This document shows positions 39,801-50,969 of a stretch of DNA of 64,000 nt, piece after piece. A program made the translations under genes and the position numbers. The notes beneath the pieces are model-generated. The model did no database searches, was not told where the DNA came from, and saw nothing but the letters and a program-made list of their open reading frames with translations. Source of the DNA: Jacaranda mimosifolia (taxonomy: Eukaryota; Streptophyta; Magnoliopsida; Lamiales; Bignoniaceae); assembly GCA_018894105.1 (NCBI GenBank), contig CM032122.1:36177404-36241403 (forward strand), in the 5' to 3' direction. The stretch's first letter is position 1; each line of letters opens with the position of its first letter.

Positions 39801-42800
39801 ACATACCTTTCCTTGGGATCATGTATCCTGAAAGCTTGTGGAAATACTTCATGGTGCCATGAGTTGTTCCGCATACAAATATGTTTGAACCACCTAAAAA
39901 GAAGTGAGCATAAGAATGTTTATGCCAGAAAAGAAGTGATTTCCCAAAAAGGCTATGCATTTGTGAAATGTTACAATTGTATACGAAGCCTGATTTTGAT
40001 GAAACGAACTGATATATATCTGACTGATACATTTATGGTCCTTGTGCAGTACTTTTGTACTTCTAACTGGTTGGTTGGATATGAAAGAAAACAAATTTTA
40101 AAAGCTGAGTTGTCAAAGACTAAGTTGATATACTAAAAGGAGTGTTAATATTCTCCATCAATAAAACTGGTTCCTCCCCTCTTTCTCCTCCTGACATTGG
40201 ATTTTGAACCTTCATGCTGATATACTTGTTATTTTTATCCTATTTTTGTGGTGTCTATGCTGAAAATGATGATGCAATATGCTCTTTCTTGGACATCATT
40301 CAGAAGCTACTTCAGGAGTTTGTAGGTTTTTAATATTATAGGCAATGTTTAAAGGTTGTATTTATTCATTATTATTTTATCCTAAGAGTGGTGACTTCTT
40401 TAATAGGAAGCATAAACTAATATTCTGAGAGATTTCAACTCTGTTGGCAATTTTCATTAACCTTTTTAGGTGTGTAGACTGAGAGATTGTATTTATTTTC
40501 GGTAGTTAATAACAGTTACCATCTGACTGCAGATTAAAAAAGCCTTCTGTAACATCATTTGTTCTTGACTGTGAACTTGTTGCATACGACCGTGAGAAGC
40601 AGAAAATTCAACCTTTCCAGGTGAAAAATCTTGTGATATTTCATTTTCTATTTAAATTATTACTATATTGTGATAATTCATTTTCTATAATTTTAATTAT
40701 GGGTTCTTAATTGCTATAAAAGAAATTGAATCCATAGTTGTTGCAAAACAGGGATTGTAACTGCCATATCTAAATTTTCTCTACTCTAGATTTGGATAGC
40801 ATTTTTGAGCCTTATATAATGCTTTTCAGCAAGCAGATCACGAAGTGCCTGCACGAAAATTTTTAAGAATTATGAAATTATGAAATGCCTGTATGAAAGT
40901 TTTTAAAGATAACGAAATTATGAAATGCCCGTCAGAATATCGGCGCTGCATTATGCTGATAGATACCTAATTTTGTTTTGAATTTTCCCAGCCTATTCCA
41001 TTGCTCAGAAAAGCACTGCGGGCCCATTTGTTTTTATTTCCATGGCCACTTTTTTCATTTTCTACTATTCCAGAAATGAAAACCATCACTTTTTAGAAAT
41101 TTTCACCCAACATCATTTTCATTTTTATTTTCAAAACACATTCTCCAATGACCTATATATCTTCTCTCTCTATTCCATTATTTCTATATCTCTTCACCTA
41201 CAATCTATTAAAACCAACATAATCATTACATTTCTAACATTCATCCAAATACGAACTCATTTTCAACTTATTTCACTAACTAACTTCTCAAATTTTAGAA
41301 GTGATGGAAATGGAAAATGGAAATGGAAATAAAACCAAACAGCCAGCATGCAGTTAATTTCTTTTCTCTTATCTCTCTGCTACGCTCCCCTCCCATTCTT
41401 CTCTAGCAAAGCGTTGTAGGTTATCCATTTAGTACTTTGTAATAGTTTTGATATATTAGGTTCTAGTGTAGATGAAGCTCTTTTGAAAAATGTGAACAAC
41501 TTTGAAGGTCAAAAGGGTATGGAAAATACTGTATCTGAATACCTCCTCACACAGGTTGGGACTTGCGACGGGCCAACAGCGCATGGAACTAAAGATATTC
41601 AGCCTTAACAAAATATTGAGATTCTTCTCTTGATTTATTGAGTGCTTATTAGCATCCCTTTTCCTACTTTTTTCCTTTGGTAATTTTTCTAAGGCTGCAC
41701 CTCTGGGTTGGCTTTTCCATGTTGATGCATGGCTCCTTTGTCTCTCTATCTCTCTCTAATTATTATGTCGAGATACACTTGTTAGATCAGTTTCTGTTTG
41801 TTTTGTTGGTGTGCATATTTTGTTTGCTAAATAGATAATTTGTGGTTGCCAATTTTGATATCTATTGTACTTTCTTGTTACTTAACAAAATTTTCTTACT
41901 CAGATTCTTAGTACGCGTGCCCGGAAGAATGTTGCCATGAATGAAATCAAAGTCAATGTTTCCATATTTGCTTTTGACATCCTCTATCTTAATGGCCAAC
42001 AACTCCTACAGGAGCAACTAAATGTTCGTAGAGAGGTATGCGATCTTAGTGGCTTAATTATCTTAGAGTTCATTATATACTTTTCTTGGTTATTTGTGGA
42101 ATAATGCTTTTATTGTTTCTGAACAACTATTTCTTTGTATATAGTTGATAAACCATTGGTTATGCTTGTCCAAAACAAGCTAGATTCTATTAGTAAAGTT
42201 TTTACACTTCGATGTGGGGGTGATCAAGCTTCTTTTATAATATCATTCGTTTTTTTACTGTCAAACTGAAGAGGATGATTTTTCACTGACTAATAGCTTG
42301 GACTTTGGATCTTGTTTTTCTTATGTCGATTGTTGCATAAAATGTGAGTCTTTATCCAGTTGATTTGAAATTAATGATTTTCTACATTACTTCTCTGATA
42401 TTTTTCAATGTCTCTTTGGAGTCCGTCAACTGGTTCAAAATGATTCTCTTTACCATCACAGCAACATATGTTGCTTCTGACCTACGGATGCAGCCTTTCA
42501 TGAAGTAGATTATTAAGTTCCAAACCAGCAAAGTCAGGATCTGTGTTCTTACTTGCTCTGTGTTGCAAGTTTGGGCCAAAATACGTGGCTCATTATCTTT
42601 TCTCTTGACATATAATATTTACTGACCTCATAATCCTTTTTGCGCAGCATCTTTACAAGTCGTTTCAAGAAGAACCTGGCTTTCTTCAGTTTGCCACTGC
42701 CATAACATCAAGTGATCTTGAGGAAATACAAAAATTTCTTGATGATGCTGTTAATGCCAGGTAATTCTAATTCCTTATGGCTTTTAGTTACTGACATATT

Positions 42801-45800
42801 TTAAGATATTAGCTGATCCGTTCGTGTTCTAGAAAGTAAATTTCTGGAGTTTTGTACTTGTCACCCAATGTGGATTTAGTGACCAGGGAATTCAGACTTG
42901 AGCATACGTCAATTATCGGTTTTGGCTTTATTTTGTTTTACGCCATTATTGCATCTAAAGTTGGAAGTGACTATGCTACGATTAGTTATGTTGCATCAGT
43001 TTTTGGGTGATTTGGCATCGTTTTGACTACATGCTGCACTACAGGACTTTGTAGCTTTTGCTTTTACTGAAGCTCTCAAGTAATTAAAGAGTTTCCATCT
43101 TCTTTTTGTTATTGTTTGGGTTCTACTTTCCAGCTGTGAGGGGTTGATCATCAAAACATTGAAGAAAGATGCTACTTATGAGCCTTCAAAACGATCCCAT
43201 AACTGGCTCAAATTAAAAAAGGATTATATGGAGAGGTAAGCCCTTAAGCTTATAACTGGTTTGAACTAATAAATACTGCTTAAGCTCATTTCAAGATACT
43301 ATTAATGTTTTTATGCCCTGCAGCATTGGCGATTCGCTAGATTTGGTTCCCATCGCTGCATTCCATGGAAGGGGCAAACGTGCTGGTAAGTCATTAACTA
43401 GCTTTTCTTCCCATAGTACATCAACTATCTGTTGATGCTTTGTATGTGCCAGAGCTGTGTCAATGTTTTCTCTTGCTTTTAATGACTGAATTTTGTTTTA
43501 GGCCAAATTTTTTCTCTTTGGTAGAATTCTCAGAATTCATAATGACCTTGTCTTTCGTTTCTAGGTGTGTATGGTGCCTTTCTCCTTGCTTGTTATGATA
43601 ATGACAAAGAGGAATTCCAAAGCATATGTAAAATTGGTAAAGTTCTACTTCTTGATCTAAGCTGTGATCCATAATAAAAATTTTGTACTGCCTGATGGGA
43701 GCATATTTACTTCTGCTTTGATGTTTTTGGAAAAACTTATCTATCTATTCGTATTTCTGATCTCTAAGCAATGTGGACTTCTGGTTCTCATTAGGAACTG
43801 GATTTTCTGAAGCAGTGCTTGAAGAATGTTCTGCCAGTCTTCGCTCTAAAGTTATTCCCAAGCCAAAGGTTGTGTTGAATTTGTTTATGTTCCTTTGCTA
43901 CATTTGTGCTTTTCTTATGGGATGATCAATTATCACAATTCTGACATGTATGCCATGTCCAGTCATATTACAGGTATTCGGATACAATCAGTCCGGATGT
44001 ATGGTTTGAACCTACTGAGGTAACAATTGAAATCCTTATTTGTTTGGTTTTCTAGACTTGGTTGCTCTCTTGTTTATTTATTTGTTTTCCTAATTTCTGA
44101 ATTTTCTGTTTTGTCTAGGAAGCATCATCTATCTCATATCAATACTTGTGTATCAATGCCTCATCATCCATGGTCACATCATTTTAACACCTATCTACCA
44201 TTGACCAGCTTTCGCACTCTCTAGTGCGAATGCTTTCCAATTGCCTAAATTTTAATATTTAACTTGTTCCAGACACTCTTCTGGTTGTTGTTCCTGGCAT
44301 GTAGTCTTGTGCTGTTATGCGTGCAGATGTAGATGCCTAGCCCATTTCCTTGGCTAGTAGTATCAAAGAACTAAGAAATATTTCTCTTCTTAATAATGAG
44401 AAATTATTGTTGAATATCATGGGATTCTTACACACTGGGAATTCCCAATTGTCTTTTTTATAGTCATTATATTTTCGGAAAATTTTCAGCCAAAAATCAT
44501 GTGAGGGACACTTCAAAGAATTCAATCATCTGAGGATACACGTGTAAAATGGCAATAAGGTGTATGGATTTTATCTCTAGAAGAAACAGATACTCTGCTG
44601 CTAGGCTAGTTCAGTTGATCTGATGGGCAGGTGCAACAGGCTTTCCCTTCAGAGGAAGTGAAATATCTGTAGAACGGATGGGATAATGTCCTTTATTTTA
44701 TTTGTTTATTTTTTTTCCTTTTGGGGGATGGGTGGGGTGGGGGTGGAGGGGCATGCCTTGAAGTGGAATTGATTTTTGGTATTTGTACCTGCACCTCTGG
44801 AACAAGTGCAACTTCTGGATTCTTAAACAACCTTACCTTTACCTGTGCCTCTGCACCCTCTATTCATCTGCATTTGGACATCAGTAAGTGTTGCTACCTG
44901 CATGAAACCGATTGATAGGAAGCAAAGTATGGGCTTTGCTAAAGGATAGTATTTAAGAAAGTTTCCCTAGGAAAGTACTATCCTCAAAGAGACAAGAAAG
45001 GAGATGGATCAAACCTATTGTTGTTACCTGTTCTTTGATTGTTTCCCCTCTTCTAGGGATGTCGTATTTAACCCCACTGCATAGCAAATATAAATTTTTC
45101 TGTACATGATAACTCACATCAGTGGCATTGCCTTTTAGGTTTGGGAGGTCAAAGCTGCTGATCTCACTATTAGCCCTGTTCACCGTGCTGCTGTTGGTAT
45201 TGTGGATCCTGATAAGGTACCATTTTAATTCTTTCAAAAGGAACATGATTTTCCATATATAGTGTGCATTCGACTATATGTGTGCTTGTACTCTAAGCTC
45301 GACTAAACTTGGACTGAGGCAATGGGGCCTTTGGTGATAAATACATTTTATCTTGTTATACTTTGTAGTTTTACGAGTTACGAAATTTTAATAATTTGTT
45401 GAATTTTCAAGATTTAACTTCATTCCACATATCTAATTTATATATGTATATCATAAAGACACTGATATTTGCTCCTCCCTTAAAAGAAAGTTCCTTTTTA
45501 GCTGAGGAGTTCTCTTTCAATTGACATAGTGTAATTGAATTAAGGATACACCGGATAAAATTTAAGTGCGTTGTAAGATTATAAGAACATAGAACAATCT
45601 GATTAAAATGTCAGTTTCTTACTAAATTGTTATATTGACCCACTGATGTATATGCTCTTTCATAGTGAACAAGGAAATGAGATGATTAAGTTTATTATTT
45701 ATTACTCCAGAAATTGATAATGTGATCTTCCTACCACAATTATTGGAAGTTTGACTGTACTTTGGATACCAGTTTATGAGCCATTTCTTCTTACATCGCT

Positions 45801-46318
45801 TTTCCTATCGTATGAAGTCGTTTCTTCTTATCTTGCTTTTCCCTTTCATCTTTTGCCCTCGTCCTCCTCTCTGTTTTACCGCTTTTGCATGTTTCTATGT
45901 CCCTGTGCGTGTTTGTAGCACTCCACACTTCCACATTTACAAATTTGAGTCTAGGAGGAGTTTTGTCCAATGTCCATGCCAGGCAAAAATTGGATTTTTT
46001 AGTCTGTACTTTTGATTCAATCGCAAACATTCCTCATCTTGTTTATCTGATCTTCACTAAGGGAATTTCACTACGATTTCCACGATTACTCCGTGTCCGA
46101 GAAGATAAGAATCCAGAGCAGGCCTCCTCATCTGATATGGTAACTAATAGCTGTCATATTTTGGTTCTCATTCAGTCAACACGTTTTACATATTTTTGTC
46201 AGCATAGTTCCTTCACATTTAATTGGAGCCATTTCTTTGCTAAATCCAGGTTGCTGATATGTATAATGCTCAGAAGCACAATCAAAGAGACAACCAAGAT
46301 GAAAATGAGGATGATTGA
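33836..46318 (+). CDS. LIG1: DNA ligase 1 (ATP-dependent), exon 1 frameshifted
   Basis: The enzyme seals nicks in replication and repair using ATP. Exons: 33836-34778, 36162-36278, 36752-36853, 36935-37051, 39278-39508, 39599-39693, 40533-40620, 41904-42035, 42648-42760, 43134-43235, 43324-43385, 43565-43636, 43795-43868, 43963-44019, 45139-45216, 46062-46139, 46250-46318. Every border is GT-AG and all phases join; Arabidopsis LIG1 is of similar length. Motifs: KYDGERAQ (catalytic Lys, end of exon 5), [32 protein letters not shown], then the OB fold (GRGKRAGVYGAF) and [11 protein letters not shown]. Two ATGs in one frame resemble the Arabidopsis dual starts: 33836 (Arg/Ser-rich mitochondrial-type leader) and 33983 ([16 protein letters not shown], nuclear form). 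One surplus base within about 34037-34079 (A-runs) puts both starts out of frame with the rest: that frame stops at 34113. All later exons are intact, so a consensus error or recent mutation is likely. Confidence 0.93.
37516..37710 (+). mobile_element. Possible tRNA-derived SINE in LIG1 intron 4
   Basis: GGGCTGAGTGGTTAG resembles an RNA polymerase III A box, and GCAAGTTTCAAACCCTC about 90 bp later resembles a B box (GGTTCGANNCC). Together they suggest a tRNA-headed SINE in plus orientation. No clear target-site duplication or tail was found, so this is a weak call. Confidence 0.35.
37943..38182 (-). other. Unexplained open frame in LIG1 intron 4
   Basis: On the strand opposite LIG1, 79 codons stay open in a stretch more GC-balanced than the surrounding intron. 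The peptide begins [19 protein letters not shown] and looks protein-like: mixed composition, no simple repeats. I do not recognise the family. It could be a fragment of a retrotransposon or a captured gene inserted in the 2.2-kb intron. No start context or splice partners were seen. Confidence 0.25.
41020..41344 (-). mobile_element. MITE family M, inside LIG1 intron 7
   Basis: The ends GGGCCCATTTGTTTTTATTTCC and (reverse complement of the right end) GGCTGTTTGGTTTTATTTCC are inverted. Read on the minus strand, the interior follows the copies at 7988 and 12772: 'GTTGGTTTTAATAGATTGTAG', 'TATAGAAATAATGGAATAG'. It lies wholly within intron 7 (40621-41903), so it does not touch coding sequence. Confidence 0.8.
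44723..44751 (+). other. G-rich tract with G-quadruplex potential in LIG1 intron 14
   Basis: The plus (coding) strand reads GGGGGATGGGTGGGGTGGGG and continues with GTGGAGGGG. That gives five or more runs of at least three G with one- or two-base loops, matching the usual G-quadruplex pattern. Folding in the RNA or DNA is an inference. Confidence 0.5.
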
Positions 46319-49300
46319 GCTTGGAAAAAGAATGTCTCTTTCATTAATTTCTGGATGCTGTGTGTCGTGTACATATTCAATCAATATTTCACATAAGTGA
46401 GTTGGTTCCTTTTTGCAATATGATTTGTTGTTTTACAGACTCTTCTTCTCTCGCACCCCAAAGAACTACATACAAATGTCTATTTAGTGGCATTATATCT
46501 TGTCTGCCAGTTCATTTTTGCAAAAATTGTAATGCTTCCAATATAAGTTAATTGATGATAACCATCTAATATGGTTTTCACTCTATCTATGGGTTCCAAA
46601 ACTTTCCTGCTATTTGGAATTTAAGAAAATTTTAATGTACTTGATGTGCAATTCAATGATTTCTAGTTCAAGCAAATTGTATGCCTTCCTAAAAACCCAA
46701 CTAATAAGTAGAAAAGAGCAGGAAAAGAAAGCTTGATATGTGTCCAGCTTTTATTTGCCTGCCTTGGTTATGGAAAACTTCTGATCGACACCTAATAATT
46801 CGAACATATCTGGATTTTCAAAGGGGTTCCTTCCCCCCAAGAAAAAAAAAAAAAGAAGAGAAATTTGGCCTGATGCTGCTTAACTTATTGTCTCCTTAGA
46901 AGTTGTGCTTTTCTTTGTGTTTTGGTTAAGAATATGATATTAATTGACATTAAAAATAAAAAAAAAACCATTGTAACAAGTCAAAAATTCGAGTAATGTG
47001 CAAACTTTACAGAATTAGTGGGGTTTGGGATGTATTTGTTTTATTTTATTCTTTTTGGTAGCAAGGGGAAACTATGCATGCTTCTGAAGCTAAACCGTTG
47101 TTTGACAGCTTTGCCCAATTTCTCCTTTTGTCTGACTGTGCTTTATCATCATTTGTTGATCTGGCAGGATGACAGCAGAGATGGTGGTTCATGCTACATA
47201 TTAAGGTGTTAGGCATTTGACCGGTAAGACTGTCAATGATAGAGGCCTAATCTGCAGCCACGCTTAATATGAATTGTCCTAAAACTGATGCTAGCATCTT
47301 CTATTTCCTGTGTCAATTGACCGCGCAAATGCTTGCCACTAGTTTCATTTTTCCAGTTGCCAAAATTTCCCACTACATATCTTGTATTTTATGGAAGAAC
47401 AGTTTTACAATTAACTGGGGGTCCCTGAAAACTAGCTATACATTAGTTTTACAATTCTTGAATCTGGCGGGTGGAATTCATGCGAAAAATATCATGTCAC
47501 GCCGAGTACACATTTGCATGTCTTCATTGTGACTATTTTTCCAATGGAAAAGACAAAAAGATTGAAAGAAAGCCTGAAGTAGAATATAGCATGCTTAAAG
47601 TGGGCGGCAGTCATGCGTGGAATATGCATTAACATGCATTGTGAGTACTTGGGTTGGCAAATTTAGACATTTGGGTTCGGAGCATGTGCCTGAAAAAATG
47701 GGTCGTAGAGATTTTTTGAAATGGATTGATAGAAACTGAAGAAACTTCCCCCGGGGGCAGCAAGGGAACGTGATTCGGGCATTCAATTTCAAGGTTGATA
47801 TGTTTTTCCTCTTTCAATTTTGGCGTGTGGACCAGTCTTGACTCTTGAAAGAGATATTTCTTCGCTTTGGTCCCCCTAATTCTAACCGTGTCTCACGCCT
47901 AAATTCACCAGTTCCCTCCTCCTGTAAGAAGAATTCTTCCCTTATTTCTTTCATTTTCTTCTTTTTCTTTTTGGTCTTTTCGTGTTGTTAGGGCAGGACA
48001 CTGGCAGAAAGGAAGAATATGGCAAGGGTTTTCTAGGATTAAGATTTGGTTTGGTTTGCTATTGTTCACACTTGTTGGTCTGTAAAAGATATTGCCTTTT
48101 GTGCTGGTCTTTCCTTATTTACCCCCAAAAATGAGCAATTCCTAATTCAAGTCTGACATCTCTGTATTAAGAGTGTTATTAGCCAAGAAGGAGAAGAACA
48201 AAAGTTGAATGAAAAAACGAAGTGCTCATATAAGCTCTGATCAAATTATCCATGTTGTAAATGAGATATGATTGGCATATTTTTGCCATAATAATTAATG
48301 ACAATAAAAGGCCGAATTTTATTGATGGAGAAATATATTATTCCATCCTAGTACTAGTATTATTTCCAAGCCTCACTCGTGCATTCCATGAATTCGATTT
48401 TAATGCAAGTTTGGGACCGGCGCCCTGTTGTTTGGAAATCATTATATTGACCTGTGAAAAGGGGGAAAAGGAAAATACACTCCCTTATTGATAAGATGCC
48501 TTGTTTTCTATTTTTAGTTGTTGCATTTATAGAGAGTTGATTCACTTCAATTTAGATTTAGAAAGAATGAATTTTAAATAGTTTTTGCAATAATACAATG
48601 ACCTTAAATTCAAAAAAGAAAAAAAAAAAAAAAAAAAAGAGAAAAAGTTTTATATATGACTAGAAGCTCAAGAATGAGAATCAAATTAGAAACAACAAAA
48701 TTGTCGTGGATTATTTATTTATTTTTTTACATGTTAGTTGTGTTACAAAAGTGGACCATGCGTTAATATATTTATCTTATTGGAGGAAGCATGGTTGAAT
48801 GAGTTTAATTGAACTGTTGTGGTCATATTGTTGCAATTAAATGATTACTTACCAATACCTAAATAATTATTGTGGACCTACAGAAAGGGAAGATCTATTT
48901 ACAACTTATCATATAGGAAGCATAATTTTATTTGATTCGAGTCATATTCCATCAAGTGTAGCATAAGCTTTTACTCTTGATGTCCTTTTGAAGGATTTCT
49001 CGAGCAATTGCAAATCATCTTTCACGGTGAACAGGATTTCGTGCGCTCAAGGAAGGTGGGCTCTGGTTCTCTTTTGATTAGCTTTGGAAGATAATACTAA
49101 ATTAATAATAATGTAAGAGTGCAAATTTAGTGATAATAAAAGATTTGAGGCAGATTATAAGAAATTAGTAGATCCCAATCTTGATTTGTGGGAACCCACT
49201 CAACACGACAACCCCGGGCCTTTCACACCTTCTGGTTGTTGGCCAATACCCCACCCCAACCCACCCCCTACGTAACGCCACACGCGCAGAAAACCTAAGT

Positions 49301-49856
49301 TTTAAACACGGCCAAACCCACACATGTTATGGGATAGATAGATGTTTTATTTCATTTCTTATTTCATTTAATGGTTATATGATATATGTATTAAAGAAAT
49401 TTTTATAAAAAGTAATTAATTATGAATTAAATATACTTTTAATATATACATTAAATTGAAATAAAAAATGGAATATAAAATGAAATAGAAAATTCAAATG
49501 CAAACATTAAAGAGATCAAATACTTGGCTATAGTATTGTTGAAGATATTACCGTTACATGTCTATTATATTATGGAAAATCTATGCCCTTTCCACAAGGT
49601 GAATACCACATAGAAAAAGGGTAAAAAGAAACAAGACTAACTATGTAAGGAAAAAGACGCTCCAACCAAAATGCCGGCCAAGAAAGCAGAGAGCAAGCAT
49701 CAAATGGTCAAAGTTTGGATCTTCGCTCGCTAAATAAAAATACTGTACAAATTCTGAATCAGCTGCAGTACCCAGCTTCCTAATCTCGACTAGTAACTGT
49801 AGAAGCTGATGGTAAATCAAAGACAGAGCCAAAAGCAGACATTGTTTACTTAGTTG
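46319..49856. other. LIG1 3' flank and gene-free intergenic region
   Basis: No coding family was recognised on either strand between the LIG1 stop codon and the DUF1635 stop codon. A-runs occur near 46842-46853 and 48615-48638. GC-richer patches (47740-47770, 49190-49290) have no long open frame. Confidence 0.5.
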
Positions 49857-50760
49857 TCATTGGAGAACAAGCCTTTGGTACTTCAACTCAATGGGGGAAT
49901 CAGAGCCCTCAGACAGATCCCGTTTCCTATTTATCCTAACACAATTGTTAATGTTGCTGTGAAATGAGTCTTGGTTGATGGATTGAGTGGACAGTGTGGG
50001 TACAGTTGGTGGTGCTGGTGATGGAATTACCACTGGTGGTGGCGGAATCTGGTAGGTGTCAAGTGGTGGTGGAGGGTGGCGCCACTGTGGAAGAGGGCCG
50101 GCAAGGAGGAGGGTCTGGAGCAGTGGCCCTGCTTTCATAACTGCTTGCAGAAGCTTGCCCTTTTCTGGCAATGGCCTGTCCAGCACAATGGGCAACTCTG
50201 GTTCTGCTTCTGCTGCTGGTGGCATTTGGTGTGGTGATGAAACAATGCTCTCATCACAATCTGAGGAAGAGAATCCATTGTTGGAGTCCATTCCTCTTCT
50301 GGGATGATCATCTTCAATGCTTGAAATCCCGGAATGTGGAGCTGATTGCTGGCACTGTTGTTGTAGCTGCTGCTGGAGCAATAGCTTCTCAAAGAACACT
50401 TTTTGGCACTTTTCTTGAGCTTCATCCCTCTGTTTGATGGCCCTGCTCAGCAACTCCTTGAGTTGGGCTATTTCTTCATCTCTCATTTTGAGCTCCTCTT
50501 GTGCCTTGAGTCTTGTATCTTCCAGCTCCATAGTCAGCAGAAGAGATTGCCTTAGTTCATCCATACTCTGTTTAAACAATTTAATACACAATGCCCAATT
50601 CAGAGAAAAAGCAATAAAACCCTCTAAAAGCAAGTAAAAACAACATTCTACCTTACTCAAGTAATGCTGGTAATCATGAAAATGGATGAAGTAAGAGCTT
50701 TCTCACCTTTTCTTGGTGGAAATAAGCCCAGTTGAGAAGAAGGCTTCTTTGATTATCCAT
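49857..50760 (-). CDS. DUF1635 family protein
   Basis: There are two exons on the minus strand, 50760-50707 and 50567-49857, joined in phase 0 (AAAG|GTGAGA..AACAG|AGT), giving 254 residues. Exon 1 is a tiny leader ending WAYFHQEK. Exon 2 opens SMDELRQSLLLTMELE, the hallmark start of plant DUF1635 proteins. A coiled coil with heptad-like Leu/Glu/Lys spacing and a Gln-rich end follows (about 20-90). The family's second conserved block is present at about 160-190: KGKLLQAVMKAGPLLQTLLL and AGPLPQWRHPPP. A Pro-rich stretch and a basic NRKRDL near the C-terminus follow. The function of the family is not established. The start was chosen because the short exon 1 joins in frame and exon 2 alone lacks the conserved W-x-Y/F-x-x-E leader. 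No lesions are seen. The antisense frames over this gene are shadows. Confidence 0.9.
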
Positions 50761-50845
50761 GCTTCTTTACCAAATACGTTTAGATGTGGGGTTGGGATGA
50801 ACTTGAGAGCAGGAGAGGGAGGGAATGAGTCAGTGATTTCTGCTT

Positions 50846-50854
50846 CTTATAAGG
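50846..50854 (-). promoter_or_regulatory. Probable TATA box of the DUF1635 gene
   Basis: On the minus strand the sequence reads CCTTATAAG, about 90 bp upstream of the ATG at 50760. It is the best TATA-like word in the proximal upstream region. Confidence 0.45.
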
Positions 50855-50932
50855 ACCAACTTTTGGCCCTATTTTCTGTACTCTCAAAAAGAGCGTGCTC
50901 CTTTAGTTTCCTTTTATTTTTTCTTTTTTGAA

Positions 50933-50967
50933 GGGGTGTGGGGGTGGGGGTGGGGGGTGGGTGGTGG
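50933..50967 (+). other. G-quadruplex-type tract upstream of DUF1635
   Basis: Several consecutive runs of three to six G with one-base loops (GGGGGTGGGGGTGGGGGGTG and neighbours) lie about 175-210 bp upstream of the DUF1635 start codon, on the strand opposite the gene. The matching C-run on the gene strand could serve as a pyrimidine-rich promoter element. Structure formation is inferred. Confidence 0.5.
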
Positions 50968-50969
50968 AT

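Noticed and set aside
45776..46400. Overlapping frames on both strands
   Set aside because: They are intronic shadows around LIG1 exons 16 and 17. The exons themselves fully explain the conserved parts.
50056..50437. Plus-strand frames opposite the DUF1635 gene
   Set aside because: Antisense shadows of a clearly recognisable coding exon.
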